From Verrucomicrobiota bacterium (GTDB lineage Bacteria > Verrucomicrobiota > Kiritimatiellia > RFP12 > UBA1067), in NCBI GenBank assembly GCA_023269675.1, contig JAHFSX010000050.1:1-38183 (forward strand): a stretch of DNA of 38,183 bases. Direction: 5' to 3'. Below are positions 1 to 6,757 of this stretch, piece after piece; positions within the stretch are counted from its first letter, which is position 1, and every line of letters starts with the position of its first letter. The notes beneath the pieces are model-generated. The model did no database searches, was not told the origin of the DNA, and saw only the letters and a list, made by a program, of their open reading frames with translations. A program made the translations under genes and the position numbers.

Positions 1-144
1 ATTTTTTCCGTCCGTCCTTTCAAGGCCCGTCCGGCTTCGCTGCCCGGGGTACCCTGAACGAGCCGCAGAGATTAGCAGACCGGCCCCGTCCGGTCAACGG
101 CGATTTTGGAAAAAGTTTCAGCTCTTGCAAACGGCGCGGACGGC

Positions 145-167
145 GCGGCCTAAAACGCCGCTTTTTT
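145..167 (+). terminator. Possible weak intrinsic terminator upstream of the esterase gene
   Basis: A 5-bp GC stem (GCGGC at 145-149 with GCCGC at 157-161) encloses a 7-nt loop and is followed directly by six T residues (162-167). It would end + strand transcripts entering from the left edge. The stem is short, so this is only a candidate. The rest of positions 1-274 shows no gene I can support. Confidence 0.3.
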
Positions 168-191
168 GGCCTTTTTTGCCAGTATTACGGC

Positions 192-220
192 TTGGTCTCG
201 CCCCCCAAATGGTCTATTCT
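192..220 (+). promoter_or_regulatory. Candidate sigma-70-type promoter for the esterase
   Basis: TTGGTC (192-197) and TATTCT (215-220) are separated by 17 nt and lie 54 nt before the ATG at 275. The -10-like hexamer TATTCT is the same as the one seen before the S1 gene in this window. The -35 match is poor (3 of 6). A ribosome binding site AAGGG lies at 264-268, 6 nt from the ATG. Confidence 0.3.
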
Positions 221-274
221 TTCCACATCATAAACGCTGGGACACGCGTTCCGGCCCACACATAAGGGAAACAC

Positions 275-2452
275 ATGAAGAGTCTCCGTTTCGCCGCGCT
301 GGCGGGCTTGAGCCTGCTGGCCTTTTCCGCGAGCGCCGCCGTACGGCTGCCGCACATCTTCGGCAACGACATGGTTCTGCAGCGGGACGCCGTCGTGCCC
401 GTCTGGGGCTGGGCCGATCCCAGTGAAAAAATCACCGTCGAGTTCGCGGGCCAGAAGCATGAAACCGTGGCCAAGGCCGACGGCACGTGGCAACTCAAAC
501 TGAACGCGCTCAAAGCCTCTGCCGATCCCGCCGTTTTCAAAGTCATGGCCTCGAATCAGATCGCCCTCACCAACGTGGTCGTCGGCGAAGTGTGGTTCTG
601 CTCCGGCCAGTCGAACATGGAGTTCAGCATGCACGGCGTAGACAACGCCGCGCAGGAGATCGCCGGCGCCGATTTCCCGCTGATCCGCCACTTCAAGGCG
701 CCCAAGAGCTTCAAACCCCTGCCCGAGAGCGACGTCAGCGCCGCGTGGGAGCGCACCACCCCCGCGGGCATCGGCGACGAGTCCGCCGTGGCCTTCTTCT
801 TCGGCCGCCGCCTGCACCAGGAACTCAAGGTTCCGGTCGGCCTGATCAACTGCTCGTGGGGCGGCACGCGCATCGAGCCCTGGACCCCCGCCTGCGGCTT
901 CGCGGGCCTGCCGGAACTTACGGGCATCAAAGATCGCGTCGAAACCGCCGACCCGAAGTCCCCGCTGCATCAGAAAGTGCTCGCCGACTACATCGAGGCC
1001 ATGCAAGCGTGGATGGCCGACGCGAAGGCGAAAACGACCGCGGGCCTGCCCATCGTGAATGCTCCCGAGTTTCCGCAGTACCTGAACTTCCCGAGCGGCC
1101 AAGGCAAACACCAGGAGCCCACCGTGCTCTTTAACGGCATGGTCGCAGGCCTCGTTCCCTACGCCATCCGCGGCGCGATCTGGTATCAGGGCTGCTCGAA
1201 CAACGGCGAAGGCATGCTCTACCTTGAAAAGACCAAAGCCCTCGTCAACGGCTGGCGCCAAGCCTGGGGCCAGGGCGACTTCCCCTACTACCTTGTGCAG
1301 CTCGCGCCTTATACCTACGGCGGCAATCCCACTGCGCTTCCCGGCATCTGGGAAGCTCAGGCCGCTGTTCCCGCCGCGATCCCCAACACCGGCTATACCG
1401 TGATCAACGACATCGGCAACATCAAGAACATTCACCCGACCAACAAGCAGGACGTGGGGCTGCGCATGGCCAACCAGGCGCTCAACCGCACTTACGGCCG
1501 CAAAGACCTCGCGTGGTCCGGCCCGGTCTACAAGTCCTTCGCCATCGAAGGCGCGAAGATGCGCCTCGCGTTCGACAACGCCGACGGCCTCAAGACGCGT
1601 GACGGCAAGGCCCCGGCCTGGTTCGAGATGTGCGGACCGGACGGCCTCTTCGTCAAGGCCGACGCCGTGATCGAAGGCCCTTGCGTCGTGATCTCCGCGC
1701 CGACGATCACCACGCCGATGGCCATGCGCTTCGCGTGGGACCAGACCGCCGAGCCCAACCTGGTCAACAGCCTCGGCCTGCCGACGGGCGCGTTCCGCTG
1801 CGGCAACAAGCCCCAGCTCGGCGGCGTCATGTCCCTGCCCGAGCTCAAGGGCTTCCGCAAGGTCTACGAGATCGACCTGCCGGCCAGCGGCAGCTTCGCC
1901 GCCGGCGCGCCGAAGTACGAGACCGACGCCAGCGCGGGCGCGGGCGCCTTCACGCAGGTCGCCTACGTGCTCCAGCTCCAGGAGAACGCGGGAAGCATCC
2001 GCTACGTCTTCGCCTCCATGGACGCCTTCACCAAAGACGCCAAAAAGCTCGGCATCCCCTACGCCAAGAGCGGCATCCGCCACCAGGCCAAAGTCAGCAA
2101 CCTGACCGTGCGCTCGAACGTCGACGGCATCCCGAAGCTCGACAGCTCCGACGGCGGCAACATCGAGTTCTGGGACGCGAACTACGGCAATCCGAACGGG
2201 CTGAACCTGCCCGGCGCGGACAGCCGCAAGTACGACTTCGACGACCAGCCGGCGGGCGACGGCGGTTACGGATGCATGCAGGTCCACGCGTGGAAGAACA
2301 AGGTGACGCTCTTCGCCTACAACAACTTCAACGGCGGCGCGCCCTGCGACATCGGCATCGGCAACAACACCGCCGGCGAGCACCCGGACTACACCTTCAT
2401 GGGCAACGGCGGCCAGTACGCCACACGCCGCCTGACGGTGTTCGTGAAATGA
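275..2452 (+). CDS. Secreted sialate O-acetylesterase (SASA family) with an extra C-terminal domain
   Basis: This is a 725-aa predicted exported carbohydrate esterase of the SASA/sialate O-acetylesterase type, which removes acetyl groups from sugars. Residues 1-22 form a signal peptide (basic MKSLR, hydrophobic core, ASAA end). A beta-rich N-terminal domain (about 23-100) precedes the SGNH-like catalytic core. The nucleophile motif GQSNM places Ser at 113, and the catalytic Asp-x-His-type segment has Asp379 and His387 (NIHP, then K and VGLRMA). The family block usually written WYQGESN reads WYQGCSNN here, so Glu is replaced by Cys. Residues from about 525 to 725 are not part of the usual family. 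They closely resemble the N-terminal domain of the two giant proteins at 6758-20584 and 21091-35553. The ATG is supported by AAGGG 6 nt upstream. It is the only + strand gene, convergent with the pseudouridine synthase. The exact substrate cannot be read from the sequence. Confidence 0.88.
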   Translation: MKSLRFAALAGLSLLAFSASAAVRLPHIFGNDMVLQRDAVVPVWGWADPSEKITVEFAGQKHETVAKADGTWQLKLNALKASADPAVFKVMASNQIALTNVVVGEVWFCSGQSNMEFSMHGVDNAAQEIAGADFPLIRHFKAPKSFKPLPESDVSAAWERTTPAGIGDESAVAFFFGRRLHQELKVPVGLINCSWGGTRIEPWTPACGFAGLPELTGIKDRVETADPKSPLHQKVLADYIEAMQAWMADAKAKTTAGLPIVNAPEFPQYLNFPSGQGKHQEPTVLFNGMVAGLVPYAIRGAIWYQGCSNNGEGMLYLEKTKALVNGWRQAWGQGDFPYYLVQLAPYTYGGNPTALPGIWEAQAAVPAAIPNTGYTVINDIGNIKNIHPTNKQDVGLRMANQALNRTYGRKDLAWSGPVYKSFAIEGAKMRLAFDNADGLKTRDGKAPAWFEMCGPDGLFVKADAVIEGPCVVISAPTITTPMAMRFAWDQTAEPNLVNSLGLPTGAFRCGNKPQLGGVMSLPELKGFRKVYEIDLPASGSFAAGAPKYETDASAGAGAFTQVAYVLQLQENAGSIRYVFASMDAFTKDAKKLGIPYAKSGIRHQAKVSNLTVRSNVDGIPKLDSSDGGNIEFWDANYGNPNGLNLPGADSRKYDFDDQPAGDGGYGCMQVHAWKNKVTLFAYNNFNGGAPCDIGIGNNTAGEHPDYTFMGNGGQYATRRLTVFVK

Positions 2453-2485
2453 GTTAGTTCGAAGCCACGATCCCGAGGTATCTGC

Positions 2486-2578
2486 CGGTAGGGACGGTTC
2501 CCCGAACCGTCCGCCGGTCCTTTTGTACGGATCCCGGTTGCAGCGCCCTGCGGACGCCTCGGGGAGGCGTCCCTACCG
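2486..2578. repeat. Palindromic element with 11-bp terminal inverted repeats and two internal hairpins
   Basis: CGGTAGGGACG at 2486-2496 is the exact inverse complement of 2568-2578. Inside lie two perfect hairpins, each with a 9-bp stem and 3-nt loop: GGACGGTTC/GAACCGTCC (2492-2512, loop CCC) and GGACGCCTC/GAGGCGTCC (2552-2572, loop GGG). No open reading frame is present. It sits between the esterase stop and its terminator and looks like a small dispersed palindromic repeat; only one copy is in the window. Confidence 0.7.
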
Positions 2579-2580
2579 AA

Positions 2581-2615
2581 GGCCACACGCGCAATGCCGT
2601 GTGGCCTTTTCTTTT
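2581..2615 (+). terminator. Intrinsic terminator of the esterase gene
   Basis: A perfect 9-bp stem (GGCCACACG 2581-2589 with CGTGTGGCC 2598-2606) with an 8-nt loop is followed by TTTTCTTTT. The T tract touches the TAA stop codon (2614-2616) of the convergent pseudouridine synthase gene. On the - strand the hairpin lacks a T tail, so it mainly stops + strand transcription. Confidence 0.85.
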
Positions 2616-3579
2616 AGGTTCCCAGGAACGCCGCGAAATCCGCCGGCAGCGGCGCGGTGAAATCCATCGCCGCCCCGGTCACCGGATGCGCGAAGACCAG
2701 GTGCGTGGCGTGCAGCATCTGCCGCGCGGGAAAGCGCGGCAGCCGCCTGTCCGCGGCGCTTCTGCCGTACACCGTGTCGCCCACCACCGGGCACCCCAGC
2801 GACAGCATGTGCACGCGGATCTGGTGCGTCCTGCCCGTCTCGATGCGGCAGCGCACCAGGGTGATGTCCCCGAGCCGCTGCTCGACCGTATAGTGGGTCA
2901 CCGCCTGCTTGCCGTTGCGCACCACCACCGCCATCTTCTTGCGCTGCGCGGGATGCCGCCCGATCAGCGTGCTCACCGTGCCGGACGTCATGGGCGGTAT
3001 GCCGTGCACCAGCGTCAGGTATTCCTTGGTGATGCCGCCCGTCTGGAACAGCCGCACGAACCCGGCCATCGCGGCGTCGTTCTTCGCCACCACCATCAGC
3101 CCCGAGGTGTCTTTGTCGAGGCGGTGCACAATGCCCGGACGCTCCACGCCGCCCACGCCCCCGAGGTCTTGGCAGTGAAACAGCAGCGCGTTCACCAGCG
3201 TGCCGGTGGCGTGACCCGGCGCGGGATGCACCACCAGCCCGGCGGGCTTGTTGATCACCAGACAGTCGCTGTCCTCATACAGGATATCCAGCGGTATATT
3301 TTCCGGCACGGGCTCAGCCGCCACCGGCGCGGGCACGACGATCTCGATCACCTGGCCCGGCTTCGGCTTGGCATTGGATTTGACCGGCACTCCGGCGCAC
3401 GTCACGCGTCCCTCTTTGATGAGCGCCTGAAGCCGCGCCCGCGACAGGTCGGTCACTTGCGAGGCAAGCAAAACGTCCAGCCGGCCCTCCGCGCCTTCCG
3501 GCACCGTCACCGACAGCACGCTCTCCCCGTCCTCGTCCAGCAACGCGTCGTCTTCCAGAATCTCTGTGGCCTCTATCAT
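2614..3579 (-). CDS. RluA/RluD family 23S rRNA pseudouridine synthase
   Basis: This is a 321-aa enzyme that isomerises uridine to pseudouridine in ribosomal RNA. An N-terminal S4 RNA-binding domain (about residues 30-90: GRLDVLLA, LSRARLQALI, GRVTCAGVPV) is followed by the catalytic domain. That domain carries the RluA-class signature HRLDKDTSGLMVVAKN, in which the Asp of RLD is the catalytic nucleophile. Later family motifs RTHQIRVHM and GDTVYG are also present. Length and order match RluD-like proteins, but rRNA specificity cannot be fixed from sequence alone, so no symbol is given. The start MIEATE is the only good one; no clear Shine-Dalgarno is visible before it. The stop codon overlaps the T tract of the convergent esterase terminator. 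The N-terminal 25 residues are acidic, common in PVC-group members. Confidence 0.93.
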   Translation of the reverse strand: MIEATEILEDDALLDEDGESVLSVTVPEGAEGRLDVLLASQVTDLSRARLQALIKEGRVTCAGVPVKSNAKPKPGQVIEIVVPAPVAAEPVPENIPLDILYEDSDCLVINKPAGLVVHPAPGHATGTLVNALLFHCQDLGGVGGVERPGIVHRLDKDTSGLMVVAKNDAAMAGFVRLFQTGGITKEYLTLVHGIPPMTSGTVSTLIGRHPAQRKKMAVVVRNGKQAVTHYTVEQRLGDITLVRCRIETGRTHQIRVHMLSLGCPVVGDTVYGRSAADRRLPRFPARQMLHATHLVFAHPVTGAAMDFTAPLPADFAAFLGT

Positions 3580-3647
3580 TATTGCAACTGCGGTTTCTTT
3601 TTATGGGACTTGCCTGAGTGAGGATCGATTCGTTCCTGCATCACGCT

Positions 3648-3707
3648 GCACGCCCACGGATGGGCGTGCCACATTCAGGGATGTGCCCTGCGCATCCTTG
3701 CGCAGGG
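3648..3707. repeat. Cluster of three tandem hairpins
   Basis: Three adjoining inverted repeats fill the gap between the GH97-like gene and the pseudouridine synthase gene: GCACGCCCA/TGGGCGTGC (3648-3669, loop CGGA), CACAT/ATGTG (3670-3685) and CCCTGCGCA/TGCGCAGGG (3686-3707, loop TCCT). The two outer stems are perfect 9-mers. There is no T tract, so this is more like a repetitive intergenic palindrome than a terminator, although it would fold in a transcript crossing this gap. Confidence 0.7.
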
Positions 3708-3721
3708 GGAGCAGCTTTATA

Positions 3722-4828
3722 TCACGCCTGCGGCCGGTATGTTATCAAAAATCCGCCGTTCTTCGCGAGATCCAATGCCACGCGCACATCCGGGGCCTGA
3801 TCAGCAAAGGCTTCTTCGACGCGGTCGCCCGCCTCGCCTTTGATGGGATCGCGCAGGATCTCCACCGTATACGAACCCGCCCGCAGCTCCGCGGGCATCC
3901 GCAGCCACAGGTCCTCGAAACGCACGGTCAGCGTCTGCGCCGCAGCCGTCACGCCGCCCACCTGCCACACCTCGCCCTGCCGCCGGGCGGCGACCGCGAA
4001 TTGGCCCGGCTCGCCGCGGAGCATCCAGAAATCGTCGCTCGCCGCACCGCGCCCCAGCATCATTTCGAACGCCGCGCGATAGGCCGGTGTCAGGGCCTCG
4101 CCAAAGGCGGGCGCGGGCAGGGCCGCCTGGGTGAACGGCACCGTCAGGAAGAGATGGTCGCACCCCTGCCGGCCGTCCGCCACCGCCAGTTCAGCCACGC
4201 CCTCCCGCGCGCCGAAACGCCGCACCGCGAGATCGCCGGGGCGGTCAAAAAAGACGACGTGCTGTTCGAGCCCGTGCCGCCAGAAGGCGACCAGTTTGCC
4301 GGTCGGCGCGAAAAGCACCTGGGGGCCATCGGGGCCAGAGGTCGGAGGTCGGAGGTCAGAGGTCAGTGTTGAGTGTTGAACGTTGGGCGTTCTCGCATTT
4401 CCCAGCAGCACCGACCCTTGCGGGAAGCGCGTGAGGGAGAGTCCGCCGGCGTCTTGCGTCCGCTTGCGCAGCTGCCGCACGGCGCAGAACGCGCTCTGGT
4501 CGGTGACGCGGAGGGTCACCTCAAGCTCTCGCCCGTCGCGCCCGGCGAACCGAGTCTTGATCATACGCCCGGGCCCGATGCCGGTCTGCGCCCGGTGACG
4601 CGTGGCGCGCACGAGCGTCAGGCCGTACGCCAGCGGCCCGCCAGCGCGCGGCAGCAGCCCGACCGTGGAGGTGTCGACGACCGGCCGGCCGTCGCACCAC
4701 ACGCGCCACACGGGGCACTCGGGATAGACGGTCGGCCCGATCCAGACGGTCTCCACCGCCAGCTCCGCGCGGATGCGGCCGGCGGGGGAGAGCAGCGTGA
4801 GCGGAGACTCTGTATCGGATTTTGTCAT
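3722..4828 (-). CDS. GH97-like protein lacking the catalytic barrel
   Basis: This 368-aa protein has no signal peptide. Residues about 10-145 resemble the N-terminal beta domain of glycoside hydrolase family 97 (LLSPAGRIRAEL, VWCDGRPVV, STVGLLPRAGG, RDGRELEVTLRV). Residues about 265-366 resemble the GH97 C-terminal domain (DDFWMLRGEPGQF, ARRQGEVWQVGGV, SYTVEILRD, NGGFLITY). A normal GH97 enzyme is about 650 aa or more and has a (beta/alpha)8 barrel between these domains. Here only about 100 residues separate them and no catalytic acidic block is seen, so hydrolase activity is unlikely. Residues 148-163 are encoded by a 7-bp-period repeat (4339-4387) read in frame. The ATG has no obvious Shine-Dalgarno. 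It lies between S1 and the pseudouridine synthase on the same strand, with repeat elements on both sides. The relationship to GH97 is by eye; the function is unknown and could be glycan binding or a decayed enzyme. Confidence 0.68.
   Translation of the reverse strand: MTKSDTESPLTLLSPAGRIRAELAVETVWIGPTVYPECPVWRVWCDGRPVVDTSTVGLLPRAGGPLAYGLTLVRATRHRAQTGIGPGRMIKTRFAGRDGRELEVTLRVTDQSAFCAVRQLRKRTQDAGGLSLTRFPQGSVLLGNARTPNVQHSTLTSDLRPPTSGPDGPQVLFAPTGKLVAFWRHGLEQHVVFFDRPGDLAVRRFGAREGVAELAVADGRQGCDHLFLTVPFTQAALPAPAFGEALTPAYRAAFEMMLGRGAASDDFWMLRGEPGQFAVAARRQGEVWQVGGVTAAAQTLTVRFEDLWLRMPAELRAGSYTVEILRDPIKGEAGDRVEEAFADQAPDVRVALDLAKNGGFLITYRPQA
4339..4391. repeat. 7-bp-period repeat embedded in the GH97-like gene
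   Basis: Seven consecutive heptamers can be read on the + strand: AGGTCGG twice, AGGTCAG twice, then TGTTGAG, TGTTGAA and CGTTGGG (4339-4387), followed by a partial CGTT. Such short tandem heptamers are normally intergenic. Here they encode residues 148-163 of the - strand protein without breaking the frame. Confidence 0.7.
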
Positions 4829-4900
4829 GGGGTGGTCATTGTCCAGTGGGACGTGGCTTTTCGAAAAGGCTTGGCTCCATGAAATTACACTGAACCCAAC

Positions 4901-4970
4901 TTTGGAGGGCGGGTCGCCTCACGAGCCGCTTCACGGAGACCAACGGCTCGACAGAGTCTCGCCCTCCAAA
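4901..4970. repeat. Inverted pair of GGAGGGCG...CGAGCCG half-sites
   Basis: A perfect 11-bp terminal inverted repeat (TTTGGAGGGCG 4901-4911; CGCCCTCCAAA 4960-4970) encloses an inner inverted pair (CGAGCCG 4922-4928; CGGCTCG 4944-4950). Each half is GGAGGGCG, a 9-10-nt spacer, then CGAGCCG, and the two halves face each other. The same half-site occurs twice, in the opposite arrangement, at 37284-37356. There is no gene in 4829-5064. Confidence 0.75.
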
Positions 4971-4985
4971 AGGCTGAGCTGCGAT

Positions 4986-5026
4986 AAAAAAACGGAGGAG
5001 GCGTGACACAGCGCACGCCTCCCTCC
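4986..5026 (-). terminator. rpsA: Intrinsic terminator of the S1 gene
   Basis: On the - strand a stem (GGAGGCGTG at 5022-5014 with CACGCCTCC at 5005-4997, extendable by GGAG/CTCC around one bulged base) is followed by seven T residues (4992-4986). It lies about 40 nt after the S1 stop codon. Confidence 0.85.
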
Positions 5027-5031
5027 GCCCA

Positions 5032-5059
5032 ACAGCCCACAGTCTATAGCCTGCAGCCT
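5032..5059. repeat. Four-copy 7-bp-period repeat after the S1 gene
   Basis: Four degenerate heptamers (ACAGCCC, ACAGTCT, ATAGCCT, GCAGCCT) lie between the S1 stop codon and its terminator. The period matches the repeat inside the GH97-like gene but the unit sequence differs. Confidence 0.55.
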
Positions 5060-5064
5060 TCTTC

Positions 5065-6507
5065 TCAGAACTTCAGGCCGGCGAACGCGTCGCCGAGCGA
5101 GCCCAGCGGGCCGCTGCCCTTGTTGGCCGAGAGCCAGCTCGAGACGTCGTTGCCCGCGTCGTCGCCGCCGCGCGTCTCCCATTTGGCGGGGAGCGTGAGC
5201 GAGATGCGGTCGCCTTCGATCGACTTCACCACCACCTCGATCTTGCTCGAGGGCGGGAACTGGCGCTCCAGCTTGGCTAAGGGATTGCCGCCCTTGGGAA
5301 TGTCGGTCTCGCTGATGTGCAGCATGCCGGTCTTCTCTTCCGAAAGCCGCACGAAAATGCCGAAAGGCTGGATCGACTCGACGATGCCGTCGACCTTGAC
5401 GCCCTCGGCCAGCTCGCCGGGCTTGAGCGCCTTGATGCGCTCGTCCACCGGCTTCAGGCTGAAGCGGCGGCGCTCGATATCCACGCTGTCCACCTGCAGC
5501 AGGATCTCCTGGCCCTCGGTCACCACCTCGCGCGCGGACATGAGCCGGCGCCCGCCGCCCAGCTTGCTGATGGGGATCAGCCCCTCGACGCCGGGGATGA
5601 GCTCCGCGAACGCGCCGAACTTCTCGAGCTTGGTGATCTTGCCGGTGAAGACCGTGCCCTGCGTGAAGCGCGCCACGGCATCGGCCCACGGATCGCCCTG
5701 CGCGCCGCGCAGGCTGAGCGAGATGCGGTTGCGGTCCCAGTCGATGTCCTTGATCTGCACATCAACCTTGTCGCCGGTCTTCACCACGTCCTCGGGCTTG
5801 ATGTCGCGACCCCAGGCGATCTCCTTGAGCGGGATCAGCCCTTCCACGCCGCCGAGGTCCACGAACACGCCGAACTCCACGATGCGCGTGACCGTGCCCG
5901 ACGCCACCATGCCGACGTGCAGCTCCTCGATCAGATCCTGGCGCTGCGCCTCGCGCTCTTTCTCCAGCAGCGTGCGGCGGCTGACGATCACGTTCGTGCC
6001 GCGGTCATCCTCGCCGTACTCGGCGATGAGGAAATTGAACTTGTGGCCGATGTACTCCGCGCCCTCCTGGCGGAACAGGCTGATCTGCGAGAAGGGGCAG
6101 AAGGCGCGCTTGCCGCCCACGGTCACCTCATACCCGCCGTTGACCTCTTTCTCGACCAGGCCTTCGACCGGCAGCTGCCGCACAAACGCCTCGTTCAGCG
6201 AGCGGTCGATCACCTGTTTGGACCCGATGCTGCCCGAGAAGAGGAACGCGCCGTTCAGCATGCCCGCGAAATACACTTCGACGGAGTCGCCGATCTTGCA
6301 GCGCAGCGTCCCGTCCTCGTTGGTCATGTCCGCCAGGGGCACGAGGCCCTCACGCTTGGCGTTCACGTCCAGCGTAACATACTGATTGGTGATGTTGCTC
6401 ACCGTCCCGCGCGCCCGGTCACCGGGGTTGAACCCCTTGTGGTAACTGCTCATCTGCGCGTTCAGCAACGACTCGAAATCCGCCATCGACACTTTTTTAT
6501 CGCTCAT
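5065..6507 (-). CDS. rpsA: 30S ribosomal protein S1
   Basis: This 480-aa protein binds mRNA on the small ribosomal subunit and helps translation start. Five S1 (OB-fold) repeats can be seen at about residues 27-100, 113-180, 199-267, 285-352 and 373-442. The last three are the most typical (VTRIVEFGVFVDLGG, ITKLEKFGAFAELIPG, VESIQPFGIFVRL, each followed by a GL/GM-hxxh block). The second is the most diverged, as usual in S1. Enterobacterial S1 has six repeats and about 557 aa; the shorter form is common in other phyla. The C-terminal tail (SSWLSANKGSG to FAGLKF) is low in complexity and ends in a short hydrophobic GDAFAGL segment. The start is supported by GGAG 5 nt before the ATG, and a terminator lies just after the stop. 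It is apparently monocistronic: its own candidate promoter is 20 nt upstream and unrelated genes lie on both sides. Confidence 0.95.
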   Translation of the reverse strand: MSDKKVSMADFESLLNAQMSSYHKGFNPGDRARGTVSNITNQYVTLDVNAKREGLVPLADMTNEDGTLRCKIGDSVEVYFAGMLNGAFLFSGSIGSKQVIDRSLNEAFVRQLPVEGLVEKEVNGGYEVTVGGKRAFCPFSQISLFRQEGAEYIGHKFNFLIAEYGEDDRGTNVIVSRRTLLEKEREAQRQDLIEELHVGMVASGTVTRIVEFGVFVDLGGVEGLIPLKEIAWGRDIKPEDVVKTGDKVDVQIKDIDWDRNRISLSLRGAQGDPWADAVARFTQGTVFTGKITKLEKFGAFAELIPGVEGLIPISKLGGGRRLMSAREVVTEGQEILLQVDSVDIERRRFSLKPVDERIKALKPGELAEGVKVDGIVESIQPFGIFVRLSEEKTGMLHISETDIPKGGNPLAKLERQFPPSSKIEVVVKSIEGDRISLTLPAKWETRGGDDAGNDVSSWLSANKGSGPLGSLGDAFAGLKF

Positions 6508-6527
6508 TAGTTCTCCAAAAGGGAAAT

Positions 6528-6557
6528 AGAATACGCCATCACCCCCTCCGCTTGCAA
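6528..6557 (-). promoter_or_regulatory. Candidate promoter of the S1 gene
   Basis: On the - strand TTGCAA (6557-6552), an 18-nt spacer and TATTCT (6533-6528) resemble a sigma-70 promoter. They leave a short leader containing the Shine-Dalgarno GGAG (6516-6513) before the ATG at 6507. The remainder of 6558-6700 is GC-rich with no gene I can support. Confidence 0.45.
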
Positions 6558-6700
6558 TCCGTAACAGCGAGGGGCCGGCTGTTAGGTGTTTAGACCGTCA
6601 GCCTGTCAGGCCGCGGACGCTCCGAAAAAGACAGGCCGGCGCCCCGCCCCTTGGCCCGCAACGGCCGATTGATCCGAGGGCCCCGCCCCCCGCGCACACG

Positions 6701-6735
6701 ACAAACGGCGCGCAGGCCGTGGGCCCGCGCGCCGT
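6701..6735 (-). terminator. Terminator hairpin after the first giant gene
   Basis: A 9-bp stem (ACGGCGCGC/GCGCGCCGT, 6727-6735 with 6705-6713) continues through a G.U pair and GGCC/GGCC to a CAC loop, about 14 bp in all, and is followed on the - strand by TTTGT. It starts about 22 nt after the stop codon. The same hairpin follows the second giant gene at 21038-21068, which supports a real role even though the T tail is weak. Confidence 0.65.
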
Positions 6736-6757
6736 CGCGTCTGTTTTGCGCCGCCGG

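Noticed and set aside
185..2383. A 732-codon open frame antisense to the esterase
   Set aside because: It is composition-driven in high-GC DNA. The product is a Val/Arg/Ala/Gly-rich string with no recognisable domains, while the opposite strand encodes a clear SASA esterase.
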